DNA of 64,000 nucleotides from Stercorarius parasiticus (Eukaryota; Chordata; Aves; Charadriiformes; Stercorariidae), in contig VWZL01000357.1 of NCBI GenBank assembly GCA_013396915.1, forward strand, positions 62,001 through 126,000, in the 5' to 3' direction. The notes beneath the pieces are model-generated. The model did not search any database and was not told the DNA's origin. It saw nothing but the letters and a program-made list of their open reading frames with translations. A program made the position numbers and the translations under genes. This document shows, piece after piece, positions 30,957 through 43,768 of this stretch. Position 1 is the stretch's first letter, and the number at the start of each line of letters is the position of its first letter.

Positions 30957-31400
30957 CGGGGGGGCCTTCGGGAAAGGGGTGTTTCTGCGTGGCGTGGGCG
31001 TGTACCTGCGTGGTGTGTGTGTGTGTGAGTGGGGGAGTCGCGGGAGGTGTGGGGTGGTGGGAGGGGGTGTCTGCGTGTACCACATCTCTGCCGGTGGGAT
31101 CGTGCGTGTGGCTGCGGGCGGTGGGTGCGTGGGTCCCCCGGCGGGCGGCCTTCACCCCCGGCGGCGGCCCCGAGGGCACCATGTCGCGCCCCTCGGGAAG
31201 GTGCCGCCTCCCCGCTGGTGTCTGTGGCCGGGCGTGGGCTAGGGAAAGGCCTCCCGTCCCTTCCATGGTGGGGAGGGGGACGAAGGAGCCCTTACTGCCC
31301 CGTGGCTGAGGGAGGAGTGTGGGGTGGGATGACCCCCGCCACGGGACCTGGCCCCTCTCTTGGGAGCTTCTCCATGAAGACCTGAGTGGGTGTGGGGAGG

Positions 31401-34400
31401 AGGAAAGAGCGGTCCATGGGAAGTTTGTGGAGAAGGCAAAGGCGGTGCGTGTGTCTGTGTGTGCGTTTCTGTGTGTGTGTCTGTGTGTGCGTTTCTGTGT
31501 GTGTGTACCTTTTCTTCAACCACCCAGTGATGTCAAAACTGGCAATGTTCAGTGTATTCCCAGAAGGAAAAGGGACAGGGTGACCTGCAGACACTATGAA
31601 TAGTGCTTTCTGGAGCTTGGATTCCCACCTTCTGTCCTGGCCATGCATGGTCCTCAGCTGGGGCCATGAGCTGGCTGTGAATCCGGATTGTACCATCAAC
31701 CTTATGGCAGATCTTCCTGATGCTGGCCAAGTTGCAGGCCCCAGCACTGTTAAGACTCCTGACTCAACTCCTTCAATTGTTACTTGGTTTTATTTCTCTT
31801 CTCCGTGTCATAGAGAAGGAGATAATGACAGCTGGCTTACTGGAGGATGTTTCCATCTCCAGGCCCCGGCATGCTGGAAGGAGATACTTCTCTTTTTATA
31901 CATGGGGAGTTGAAACAGGGGATGCAGTTACTCGAGACCCCACAGGTGGCCAGAACAGAGGTGAGGTCCAGCGCTGCCATTCTCCAAAGCCCCAGTCCCG
32001 TGTCCTTTCCTCAACGCTTCCCACACCTTTAATTGCTCAGTCACAGGTCCTCATGTTAAACACAAGCAGCCACTGAGGAGTCACGATGTTCAAGAGGAGG
32101 AAGAGAATAACTTGCACCTCTGAAGCATGTATGGTGATGTATGGTGAAGCATGTATGAAGCTCTGCTTAACACACTACAACCCTTAAAGCATTTTGGTAA
32201 CACGGGCAGCTGGGGAATCTCATCTAACAATTTTGAGGGAATATAAAATGCTTCTTCCTGTGCTACCACCATGATTTCCCCTCCCTCCCCTCCTACCACC
32301 AGTTACTGTCTGGTTTTGTGTGTTCTACAAAACACTGGGAAGAAAGTAGATCCTTTCTCACCAGTTTCCTTGGTTCCTGTTGGAAATTCCTAAATTTTGT
32401 ATAAATGAAATCTGTTTCAACAGTCTGGAAACTAATTGTCTTTTTTATCCATCCTACGCTCCCAAAATAAACAAGTCTCCATTCTTTCTTCAGTTTTAGG
32501 TCCAGCTGTATTCTCCTGCCACAGAACCAGTCCACCTGAACACTGCTTCACTTCCACAAAAGTATTTGCACACACACACACTTCTCATATCTCCAAGTAA
32601 GAAACCTACCACCTCGTGACAGGTACTCTTACCGTGTTTGTAGTTGTCTTCAAAAATTGCTTCTGCAAAATAGTTCTTCTGTTCCCACATTAGCAAAAGA
32701 TCAAAGCCACTTACTGTTCATTAAATGAAACTCAATTGTTGCAATTTGTTTGTTTGTTTTAATTTAATAGTGTAGGACATATCTGAGAAAAATCTACCTT
32801 ACTAGTTATTCATAGCTGAAAATGCTAGATAATACATTTTATGCACAAAAGATTGAAATAACTGGAAAAAGCAGTCCCAACTTGCAAACTTAAGTTAAAT
32901 CCATTATTGCCTTGCCTGCTGAGTCTGTGTCAGTAGCATAAATGAAGGTTCAGTAGGAGAAAGGCCACGGAATTTGTTTTTATTAAAACTATCAATGTTT
33001 AACACTAAACACTGAGGGCTGATGCTGAATCACTGCACTGTAACGTCCTCTAACCTCATCAGAAGATAGGTCCTCCTGCTGACATATTAAAGAAGAGAGG
33101 TTGTGTTACATCTCTTACTGCAGTGTCTTGTTCTGAGAAACAGAACTCACAAAGCTGCATCTGAAAATAATGGAATAGTTTTGAGTCAACAAAGACATAC
33201 TTTTCAAAATTTGTGCCTGCTCCCATCTACATAGGAACCCAATAACACTGGTAATATTGTTACCTTGGGTTAAGATAAATGGAGAAATTGGAAAGCAACA
33301 ACTTCTATCAGCTGCAGGAAAAATCTATGTCTCTTTAACCTACACTGCCACCTGCTTAAAAGTGTGGGGAATCTCAGGGCTGCTTGCAGAGTTTCTAATG
33401 CAGAAATCACTGAATACAGCAGGTATTTTTCCGATCAGGTTGTTCACATGGATTTTGTGACACGACATGCTTTTAAAGACCTATAAATGTTCCTTTTTGG
33501 GGGGGTAAAAGTAACTGAATGTTTATACAAGTTTTCTAATTAAAGAAAACCTAATTGAAAGTCTGCTTTCCAAGGTTTAGCTGCTAGTGGCCATTTTCTG
33601 CACTCCATGGCTATTTGAAATGCCAAATAACTATACCCCTAAGTGAAATCAAAGTTGCAGGAAGTTCTTTACAATAACCTGACCCTTTAATTGTGTGTTA
33701 CTGATACTAACTTAAGTAATATCAGCAATCACTGGAATAGCTCTCTTCTTGAAATTCTGAAGGCTCAAACCTGGAGGATGCCAGGTCATGCTGGGTGTAT
33801 ATGGAGGGGGGAAGGTAGATTTCAGTGCATCCTTCACCTCTTTTCCATGAATTAGCACGTGTGGAAAAGTTCTTGTTTTCAGTTATTCTTGCAACACAGT
33901 CTCTCCTCACCCTCTTTCCATTTAAAAAAAATAAATAAATAATAAAATTTTTATAGTTATTTTGAGTACTGTAAGTCGCTAAGTTGTCATTCAGCCACAA
34001 TCAAATAGTGTCTATAAAATGCATAGCTGAGGGTGAGGGATGATTCACAGCTCTGCAGACCAGGAGGACCCATTTGGGTGTACACGGGCTCTGCCTGGTG
34101 TCCCCTTCCTGTGCAGGTGCAGAACTGCGAGCAGCTCAGCTGTCAATCTGCAGCAATTTCTGGATGAGCTGTGTACGTCGAGTTGCACTGATGTGATTCT
34201 TTCCAGTGTCACTCGTCTCTTATCTCTCACAGGACACTTCTGACAGCAGAAGTGTGGCAGATGAATGGGAGTCAAGGACTCCCACCCAGGATGGGACGAG
34301 GGGCTTGTAGTAAAGTGGTGCAGGGAGGTGAAGAAAGATAAGAGGGAAATGCCGTTCTTCTAGTTAAGAGGCTAAATAACACATCCCTGTGGTTCCCCAG

Positions 34401-34917
34401 GCATACACCAAAGCTTAATAATCATACTAAATATGATATATTACATCAAATATGAACTAATTCAGTCATTTCCCTATTCCACCTGAGTTTCTTAAGCACT
34501 AACTGCTGGGCAGAAAATAGAACAGAATCACCGTTTCCATGTAAATGGTTCTATAGCAGTTAATTGATGGCACATGATTTATGTTTGCTTGCGCTGTGTA
34601 TGCGTTTTTGGAAACCTAAGAAATGGGAGAAATAAGGTCATACCACTTTCTCAAATTATTATAAGTGATCCAGAAGCACGCTTCTGAGGAAACAAAATCC
34701 ATCACTTCAGATATGCAATTAGTGTCTATAAGAAGAGAAAATTCAATATAACTTTCAAAATGGTATGTCAGATTATCATAATTGTTGGATGTTTGTTAAC
34801 AATGCCAAGTGTATTTCAATATACTGCCAAATATAAATGACTAAAGAGCACAGTCTATGTAAAAGGTCCAATTATAGTGAAGGTAAAAATGCCAAAACAA
34901 AAACCTGAAGGTAATAA
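31401..34917. other. Upstream flank without recognised genes
   Basis: After the CpG-rich region the sequence returns to ordinary AT-rich composition. A GT-rich repeat lies at 31446-31508. The frame at 31596-31913 (105 codons, plus strand) resembles no family I know and lacks further support. A divergent non-coding transcript from the shared promoter is possible but nothing shows it. Confidence 0.6.
31446..31508. repeat. GT-rich tandem repeat, 26-bp unit
   Basis: The segment at 31451-31474 is repeated exactly at 31477-31500, both within a GTGTGT background. The tract is likely to vary in length between individuals. Confidence 0.85.
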
Positions 34918-36055
34918 TAGAATCATAGAACAGAATCACAGAATAGTGTGGGTTGGAAGGGACCCTAGAGGCCATCTAGTTCCAACCCCCCTGCCACGGG
35001 CAGGGACACCTCCCACTAGACCAGGTTGCTCAAAGCCCCATCCAGCCTGGCCTTGAACACTTCCAGGGATGGGGCATCCACAACTTCTCTGGGCAACCTG
35101 TTCCAGTGCCTCACCACCCTCACAGTAAAGAATTTCTTCCTAATATCTAATCTAAATCTCCCCTCTTTCAGTTTAAAACTATTAACTCTCATTCTATCCC
35201 TACACTCCCTCATAAAGAGGACCTCTATCTTTCCTGTAGGCCCCCTTTAGGTACTGGAAGGCTGCAGTAAGGTCTCCCTGGAGCCTTCTGTTCTCCAGGC
35301 TGAGCAACATCAGCTCTCTCAGCCTGTCTTCATAGAAGTTCTCCAGCCCTTTGATCATCTTCGTGGCCTCGCACTGGACCCGCTCCAACAGGTCCATGTC
35401 CTTCTTTTGTTGGGGGCCCCAGAGATGGATGCAGTACTCCAGATGGGGTCTCACGAGAGCAGAGTAAAGGGGTAGAATCACCTCCCTCGACATGCTGACC
35501 AAGCTTCTTCTGATGCATCCCAGGACACGGCTGGCCTTCTGGGCTGCAAGTGCACATTACCTGTTCACATTGAGCTTCCATCAACCAACACCCCAAGTCT
35601 TTCTGCTCTCAAGCCATTCTCCGTCCAACCTGTATTTGTGGTTGGGATTGCCATGACTCAGGTGCAGGACCTTGCACTTGGCCTTGTTGAACTTAATGAG
35701 GTTTGCATGGGCCCACCTCTCAAGCCTGTCCAGGTCCCTCTGGATGGCATCCCTTCCCTCCAGTGTGTCAACCACACCACACAGCTTGGTGTCATCGGCA
35801 AACTTGCTGAGGGTGCACTCAATCCTGATGACCATGTTGCCAACAAAGATGATAAACAGCACAGGTCCCAGTACCAACCCCTGAGGAACGACACTTATCA
35901 CTGCTTGCCACCTGGCCTCTGAGTGTGGCCATCCAGCCTTATCCACTGAGTGGTCCGTCTGTCAAATCCATGTCTCTCCAATGTAGAGACAAGGATGTTA
36001 TGTGGGACAGTGTCAAATGCTTTGCATAAGTCCAGGTAGATGATGTCAGTTGCTC
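34918..36055 (-). repeat. CR1 LINE, 1.1-kb 3' fragment with RT active site
   Basis: This is the longest well-preserved CR1 copy in the window. Its tail is at 34918 and its 5' truncation near 36055. In the minus frame 35581-35946 the reverse-transcriptase catalytic block reads F-A-D-D-T-K-L-C-G. Further on are the LVRPHLEYC and LERVQ segments (35200-35502) and the C-terminal R-H-W-N-R-L-P-R-E-V-V block (35016-35213). The frame is broken at least twice, so it cannot encode an active protein. It shares the 3' UTR of the copies at 11475, 43281 and 45155. Confidence 0.95.
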
Positions 36056-37836
36056 AGCCTAACAGTTGCTAATCTAACATGATGAGCTAAGGATAAGAAA
36101 CCAACTGGCCTGTTTTTTGAACTATACCATAATATATTGCATAAAGGATCAAAAAATGTAAACAAATTTGTCTTTAATTTCATGAGCTGTGGTGATAAGA
36201 AGTTTCTTTTACTGAATGACAGTGATAGTCTTAGTTATGTTAGGACAATGCAATAGCTAGTTCTTCAGCTGTCTGATATGAAATCCAATAACGTTTCAGA
36301 CATTTTTATATCTGACATTAACAGCTATAACGAAGCATTTGTCAATACAGCTCCATTTTGCATGTATCCAAAATATTTTCACATCCTCCCTTCTTTTTCC
36401 TTGTTATTTGTCTGACTCTCTCTAAACTTTTCAAAACAATAGAGTCCCTATTGTTCTCTATGTTTCTTCTCCTTGTAAATAATAACAAGCATAGCTGGAA
36501 AGAGAGTATAGTAAATGTATCTTGAATGGAATTAAATATTGTAAATATATTTTTGTATTGAGTTTACTTCCTATTTCTGAATTTAGCTTTCTGAAATATT
36601 AATTATATGTTATATCGATTACATACGTAATATATGCATATGTTTACCTTTATATTATAAAGTGCCTATACTGTAATTTCCCAGGGTTTTTTTTTTTACA
36701 CTACAAGGATAGGAAACAAAGAATGGACTAAATCTCATTTGAAAATTTGATGTCTCCTGTATTAAAGGTCTGACAGTTTCACAGTGTCATTTTGTAGAGA
36801 GTTACTCCAGTTTTACCAGTTGGCTCAAGTGGGTTCAGCTATTGTTTCTTGGCATTGCCATTAGATTCCCAGTTTTCCCAAGAAATTCCTATGACACAAG
36901 GCCTGTTTACAGGATTGATAATACCTTATTCCTTGTGTGGTACCTGTGAAGCCGTTACAGAACAGGGGAGCATTTCATGCAAATAAAGCGACAGTATCTG
37001 GCATTTGGAATGGGATTATCTTGTAAATAAGGGAAAATACAAATATAAAGCTATATATACTTCATCCTGTCCATATCTGCTTGGGGAGTAGTAGGAGGAA
37101 AATAGGTTAAAATGAGCTACTCATTCAGTCCTTCCTCTTCAGTCTCAGTACATGCTTCATATCGGGAAGGGCTAGCAGACACCCAAATGGGAGAAAAAAT
37201 CATACTCAGAAACAGCACAAAATTGTTCTTACTCCTCTCTTCATATCACCTCTTGGTAATCTAGGTGTGAATCCGAATCATTCCTGGATCTTAGGTGTCA
37301 TTTATGACTTACATTCTTTATGACAACATGTATTATATAGCACGGATTTCAAGAAAGTACCCAAAGCAAACCCTTCCACGAAAGGTTTTAATCTCAAATG
37401 AATCAAAACATTATCAATTACAATTTCTACAGCATACATCACATGCAAATTGAGATTGCTAAGTGGGGCCACTCAAAAATCAATTATGCGAACTACATTA
37501 TTTTTGCATTTTCTGTACATGAATGTGTACTCAACAAATGTATTGTAAATACATGCTCCTGCCTACCTCCTTTGTTTACTTTATCTAACCACAGCTATGA
37601 GAGTCAAGTTCTCTGAAGGAAATCATCAGGCCTTTCATTTCCTACAATTTGGTAGCCAAATTCAAAGTCTTACCAACATTAATTTGGCTTTAATATTTCA
37701 AATGCTTTAAGTTCTGTCAGAAACAGCAGCAAGAAAAAACTATACAAAAGATCAATCTAATATATGTCTGATAGGATGACTAACAAAGAGTTCTATCATA
37801 TTAAGATGATTTATCTAGTGAACATTTGCTTATGAT

Positions 37837-37853
37837 ATATATATACACACACA
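37837..37853. repeat. AT/AC dinucleotide microsatellite
   Basis: A short TATATATATA run passes into ACACACAC. Confidence 0.8.
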
Positions 37854-38556
37854 TGAAAATTCTGTCACACTTCTTGATTTCATTTGCAGTAATTATTTTG
37901 TTCCAGATGTTATATATTAACACGATGAACAAAATATCTTACTTCTACTGTACATTAGAGACTTTGGTAGACAGCAGAACTGTGTAGTAATGATGACTAA
38001 TGCTGCGCATCGTAATTAGTTTAATCATGTCTTCCCTTAATACTTGTAAGCTGAACTTGCTTCTGTTCTGCTGGTATTATTTTGTAAATTTTGGTCTTTG
38101 ATATTTAATGAAGTATGCATTCTTCCTGGCTTGCAATAAAACAATTTTTTACCCCATTTAATGCTTATCAAGCTTATTCAAAATAACATTTTTAAATAGA
38201 CTTTACAATATGGCATCTGATCTACCCATAAGGGTGCTGAGATCCAGAGCGGTGTAATCATGTATGCAGACTAAAAAAAAGCTGTAAAGCTTAATTTATT
38301 AAAAATGAATTACAAGAGTTTCTTTAAACCGATCTTTTAATTTTATATGCCTGGTGCAGAGCGTGATGAAAACAATCGTAGTACAAAATGTAGATGATTT
38401 AGATAATTATATGTGTCCTGCTTGTGCTGCTTCTACCTTACCAGGATTAGCCATCCCCTAGCAAATCCAAAATGCAGGCACATACTCATTTTCAGTACTG
38501 TTAACTGTAAAAAAACCAAAACAAATTAGAATAGAAAGGGCAAAATACTTTGTTCC

Positions 38557-38625
38557 AGGTGATATTTGAACACGTACCTGTGGCATTTGGACTGCAAAGT
38601 CCTTTAGCCACAGAGCAACATGCTG
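38557..38625 (-). repeat. Possible old tRNA-derived SINE or tRNA relic
   Basis: On the minus strand TGGCTAAAGGA resembles a pol III A box and, about 30 bases on, GTGTTCAAATATC resembles a B box. The arrangement and spacing recall the head of tRNA-derived SINEs, including MIR-like ones. No cloverleaf can be folded convincingly and no SINE body is clear, so this is tentative. Confidence 0.3.
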
Positions 38626-39126
38626 TTACTATGGCATGGAGTATGCAATAAGGTATCAACATCACCAAACAAATACTGATATGTGCTCTGAAAAGTTTGT
38701 TTTGTGGTTTTTCACACCACAAAACTGTCTCTCACTTCTATTTTTTTCTCTAGCGTTTACTAGAGAGGAGTATCAAGAGAAAATGTGTGAACGTGTGGGT
38801 GCATAAACGCTTTCCCCCTCTCTTTTCCACAGTTCTAGCTACTGGGAGGGAAAGTGCTTTTTCTACCTCATCTGAGAACCTCTTCGGTTTCTGTGGTGCA
38901 GCATAGAGAGGGAGAGATCTCAGTCTTTTCATTCCAGTAATTCACTGCTAGCTCTGCAGCCACCTAGGCAGGCAGAATCTGGGTATTCCTCTGATAAGGA
39001 GTCTATTAAACTTCAAAAGCAGAGGAAAAAATCCAAAGATGTGTTGACTCCGGGCACACAGGCTACATGTTATTGGTACGCACATTCATAATCAGTTTTC
39101 TCTGTGAATAGAGGTATCTGCAAGGT

Positions 39127-39204
39127 ATCCTCTAAGTCATTAGCAATATTACAGCTATGATTGGGGCATCCTCTAAGTCATTAGCAATATTAGAGCTACG
39201 ATTG
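39127..39204. repeat. 41-bp tandem duplication
   Basis: The unit starting ATCCTCTAAGTCATTAGCAA at 39127 is repeated from 39168, with two mismatches over the 37 bases compared. It is a local duplication of no visible function. Confidence 0.85.
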
Positions 39205-42200
39205 TTTCTTAACATTAGAGCAGCTCTTTGCTTGTGACAGTAATACATCCTGTCACAGGGTCAGGTGCTCAGGACCTAGGGGAATTAAAATGCCACTGAG
39301 TTATGTTTCAGTCACCTGTAAGGCTGTCTGAGATGCAAAGATGAACGGTGTTCCAGAAAGGGTGATTTACTTGTAAATTTATTGAGCAACATTAGCATGC
39401 TACGTGATTTTATATAAAAGACTTTCTTGGATTTGTCCTAGCATACACAGAATAATAGATAGCACAAGAAAAATTGCATAAATCAGTATATTTAAAACTT
39501 GTTGAAGAAAATTGTGTTATTCAAGAAGTGGTATACGATCATATAATTAAAGGCTGTAACATAATGCATTAATCACTATGAGGTAAAATGAAGCTTACCC
39601 ATACATTTCCTGACTGGAATGCTTAACCATGCAAGTTTGCATTCTCTCACCTTGCTTTTTGTATGAAACTTTTGTTAATCCAATGTTTAAATGATCTTCC
39701 TACATCCAGTGGTATTCACTGGCAAAACCACTATTGAATGATAGAGACATAATATAAAGAAAAATTTATTACAAAACTTATCTTCTAGCTAAACTCTTTT
39801 CTCTTTGGAAAATAATTAAGCAACAAGTTTCTATTAAACATATTACCTGTATTATTGCTACTGCCCCAAGAGGAATTTGGCTAATGCTTATTAACTCACT
39901 GCATTGAACAGTGGCCTAAAAAACAGTTGTAAGGAGATATTATGAAGAGTTATCAATTTAAAATTTCCATTCCCTCCCAGTGCATGAACGTAATTACTAT
40001 CGACACCAATGTGAGTTACACATTCATTACATAGTATGTACTGAGAGGAGAAAAAGGCTCCTACAGAGAAAGTGGATCTGTTCATATCTATCTCTCAATT
40101 GTTTACACTCTAGGGAATAAGCAAAGGTCATTCTCCCAGGCTTTTCTCCTTTCCTGCCAAAGTATGAGCTAAATTAAAGTCAATTGGAGTTTCATTGGAG
40201 CTTTCAGACATTATAAGTATTCAGCTTGTTAAACACGTTTGCTTCAAAGCTCTTATACACAAAAAAAACCCTGCTTTGTTTTCAAGTAAATTCAGTAAAG
40301 GTTGCTTATGCCAAGGTTTCAGTCATCTCCACAGTTATATTTTATAGTTAGGTAGTTACTGCCTCTTCCAAAATCTTCTGGGTGGTAGTGTATCCTAACA
40401 ACATCCTAGAATCATAAAGGAGTATATTTTGCCAAAATTGGAGTGTTCAGCATTTGCTGATTCAGTAATCTTTAGTATACAACAGGAGACAAAAAGAAAA
40501 AAAATCAACAAACCCAAAGTCTTCCTAACAACATAACCTTAAAATACTGATTGTCTTGCAGCTCTTGGTATCTGTATTAAAAAAGACAAGAACAGTACTG
40601 ATTTTTTGAAAGAAAGATATTAACCACCCGCTAGTTAATGTTGTAGTGTTGTGGGATTAATCGTGATAGCAAGGCTGACACCAATATGGAAAGACAGCCT
40701 TCAAGTTTCTTTAAGCAAATATAGATCCAAGAGTAATAAGCACCTAAAGCATAGCTACAGACCCTTAGTGATACACTTAGACTGTTTCCATGGTCCAGTT
40801 AGAAACACAAGGAACCTGGACTGCCAGCATCCTGAGTTTTTGTCTTTTCTCTTAAACTTGAGGTCCTCCAAGCTAAAAAATACACATTTCTGTCTAATTT
40901 TCTATGCCTTAGTCATACGAATTGTACAAGGCTTTAAAATAATGGAAAAACATTTATAGAATAAAACAAAACAAACCCTATAAATTACAGTTAATGGCAC
41001 TGAGAAGAAGGCATCATTAAAAAAATTACCCAGCCTGGATCATTTCCTTTTTTTTTTTTAGGAAAATCCTCCCTATAGCATGAATAAAAGTTCCCATACA
41101 GTGCAGGATGCCCTCCAAATTTGATCTGACAAAACAGGATGGAGAAAAACTTTGAAGCCTGTGAAGCTTTCACTGAGACTCAGAAAGGTCCTCTAACCTC
41201 TGTCTGTTGGTGTAAGCCAAGGCAGCTCTCATGCCTGGCTGCCAGATCTGATATTTCAGGAGTTCATTGGCACTTCTAACTCTACTCTCTTGGATGCCAA
41301 CAAAAATTAGGTAGGAGCAGAGTCAAGGAAAGTATTTTTACTACACATGCAGGGGAAATACCACCACCACAGCAAATATGTAGCTCTTACATAGCATCTC
41401 CTTGAACAGATCTTGAAGGAGATGACAATGGACGTGTCAATTTTCATGATATTTAAGCTCAGAATTGCAATTCACTTGTATGTGAACCTTTTTGGGCACC
41501 TGAAGGCAGCCTTCTAGAAAACCTTCAAATAACTCCAGCTAGCATCAGCCTGCCTTACCCTCTCCCACCTAAGCCATTACATACAGTGAATTCCAGCTGC
41601 GTCACATGAATCAAACCTCGTGCTCTCTAAGATGGAGAAAGCTCAACTGAAGGTGTATGTATGCTACAGACAGGTACCGTCTGAGTACAGGTCTGACAGC
41701 TACGTCTGACAGGTATTGAGAAAGCAATTCATGTCTTTGAATTAAACCCAAAGCTCATGTGTTTCAGTTAACTATCTATTTCTTCTTTCTCTTTTACGAA
41801 AATTTTGCTAGGTTGCTGAGGTCTTCCTTGTGGTAGTATGGTTATTTTGAGCCTTTTAATGTGGGGCTATCCTCTGGTATCCGTTGTGGGGATAACACAA
41901 AGTAACTGGAACATGAAACAAATAGGAATCACCAAGTTAAGATGAATGGTAATCAGTGAATAATTAATGAATCATCTTCCCTATTGTGCTTAACCTAGGA
42001 GGATAATCAAATGTGCTTCAAGCCAAACTGAATTGTGATATACTGTACCAAGTCCTGCTAGCAAGTAAGTTGCTTGCAGACTTTTAAAAACTTAGATTTA
42101 TTTACCTAGTCGACCTAACTGGTCCCTTTGGAGTACTACTGAAGATGTTTCTATGAATTATTCATACAACTTGGTTTTAGTATTTGAAGGGTTATAGTAT

Positions 42201-43280
42201 ATCATTGATGGTACTTTTTGTAAATAAGCAGTGCAGAAAATTTAAAAGATTTATTTTATGTATACTCTGACCACATCCTTCTGTTACATTGCTACCTAAT
42301 ATCAATGCTGGAAATAGAAACTACCCTCAGTTCACAAGGGAAGCTTTACATACTTAAATTCACTTACATATTCTATATTCAGCTCATGAATGTTGGCCTA
42401 TATCAATGTTGATTTTCTTTTTATTTTTTATTTTACAGAAACACTGCCAGGAATATATTTTATATTTTCTATTTACTTATTTTCTTTTTTAAATCTAAAT
42501 TCTCTTCCCTGATCTGCACCACTGATTTCTACGTCTTCATGCAGAACTCACATTGATATCAAGAGGAATTGTGACTATTTAAGACTTGGTTTACCTCATA
42601 ATGCAATCAAAACAAGTCTCTGTTCTGACTTGAATTAAAACTCATGTTCATTGGGAAAAGATTAATAAATATGCAGAGAGAGGAAAGGGAGAGTTCAGAC
42701 CTTTGCTTACTTTTTTATTATAATTGCTTTTGAAGCAACGTTTTAGAAATGTAAAAATGATATCTCTGAATAAAAATGCTAGTCTTTTCCATTTAGCAAA
42801 CATCGATCCTTTTCTCCTGTATTTTCTTTTGAGCAGTCTTCCTTCATTTAATTTCCTTTCTTCTGACGAAACATTATTCATGATGTCTCTGATCCTTCAC
42901 AACAAATTCACAGAGCAGTATAGTCTCTTCCATACTATTTATTTGCCATCATTTTTTAACACATGTCCCCAAAGTAACTTCCCACTTAGTCATATGCTAA
43001 ACACTGGTTCAGTCCTACAAAAGCACTGCTCCCTAAAATATCCTTCACAGGAAAGATTGCCCAGTTCTTGCATGGCCGTGAACTTCTTCTAGGGCTTCCT
43101 GCCCCATTAGGAAATTCAGGACATTACTGGAACCCTGTCTGAGTCACTACATGATCTCAACATGTGACAAACATCTGTAATATGAAATGCTCCTTTTCCC
43201 AACAAAGAGCTACAAGACACTTTTCAGGATGACTTGCCATGGAAACAAACCTAGACTTATTCTACAAGAAAAATAACTTA

Positions 43281-43768
43281 ACATGAAGGACATGGACCTG
43301 TTGGAGTGGGTCCAGAGGAGGGCCACAAAGATGATCAGAGGGCTGGAGAATCTTTCCTATGAAGACAGGCTGAGAGAGCTGATGTTGCTCAGCCTGGAGA
43401 AAAGAAGGCTCCAAGGAGACCTTATAGCAGCCTTCCAGTACCTAAAGAGGGACCTAGAGGGAAGATGGGGAGGGACTCTTTCTCAGGGAGTGTAGTGATA
43501 GGACGAGGGGGTAATGGTTTTAAACTAAAAGAGAGTAGATTTAGATTAGATATTAGGGAGAAATTCTAAGGGTGAGGGTGGTGAGACACTGGAACAGGTT
43601 GCCCAGGAAAGTTGTGGATGCCCCATCCCTGGAAGTGTTCAAGGCCAGGCTGGATGGGGCTTTGAGCAACCTGGTCCAGTGGGAGGTGTCCCTGCGCAAG
43701 GCAGGGGGGTTGGAACTAGGTGATCTCTACGGTCCCTTCCAACTCCAACAATTCTGTGATTCTATGAA
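43281..43768 (+). repeat. CR1 LINE, 3' fragment
   Basis: A 5'-truncated CR1 in plus orientation, starting at the segment that encodes [10 protein letters not shown] and ending in ATTCTGTGATTCTATG near 43767. The C-terminal RT blocks ([31 protein letters not shown]) are split between two frames by small deletions. It belongs to the same subfamily as the copies at 34918 and 45155. Confidence 0.95.

Larger units (their letters stand above)
30560..31400 (-). promoter_or_regulatory. GLRA2: CpG-rich region, probable GLRA2 promoter
   Basis: The base composition changes sharply here. CpG dinucleotides, rare elsewhere in the window, are dense between about 30950 and 31300, with runs such as GGCGGCGGCCCCGAGG and GTCGCGCCCCTCGGG. 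The region lies just upstream of GLRA2 exon 1 on the transcribed strand, the usual place for a CpG-island promoter. A weak TATA-like CATAAATA is present on the minus strand at 30808-30815, but I cannot place a start site. The island is interrupted by Ns at 30628-30629 and 30928-30956. Long frames crossing it in several directions are a result of GC richness and are not called as genes. Confidence 0.75.
36056..43280. other. AT-rich intergenic sequence without recognised genes
   Basis: I see no exon, RNA gene or transposon body that I can name. Small items are listed separately: AT/AC repeat at 37837-37853, a tRNA-like box pair at 38557-38625 and a tandem duplication at 39127-39204. The longest frames here (for example 42724-43092, 122 codons) look like chance frames. 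Confidence 0.6.

Noticed and set aside
30761..31385. Several long overlapping frames on both strands of the CpG-rich region
   Set aside because: They arise from high GC and pass through runs of Ns. None resembles a protein.
35200..35946. Reverse-transcriptase frames as a host gene
   Set aside because: They are parts of a truncated, frame-broken CR1 copy.
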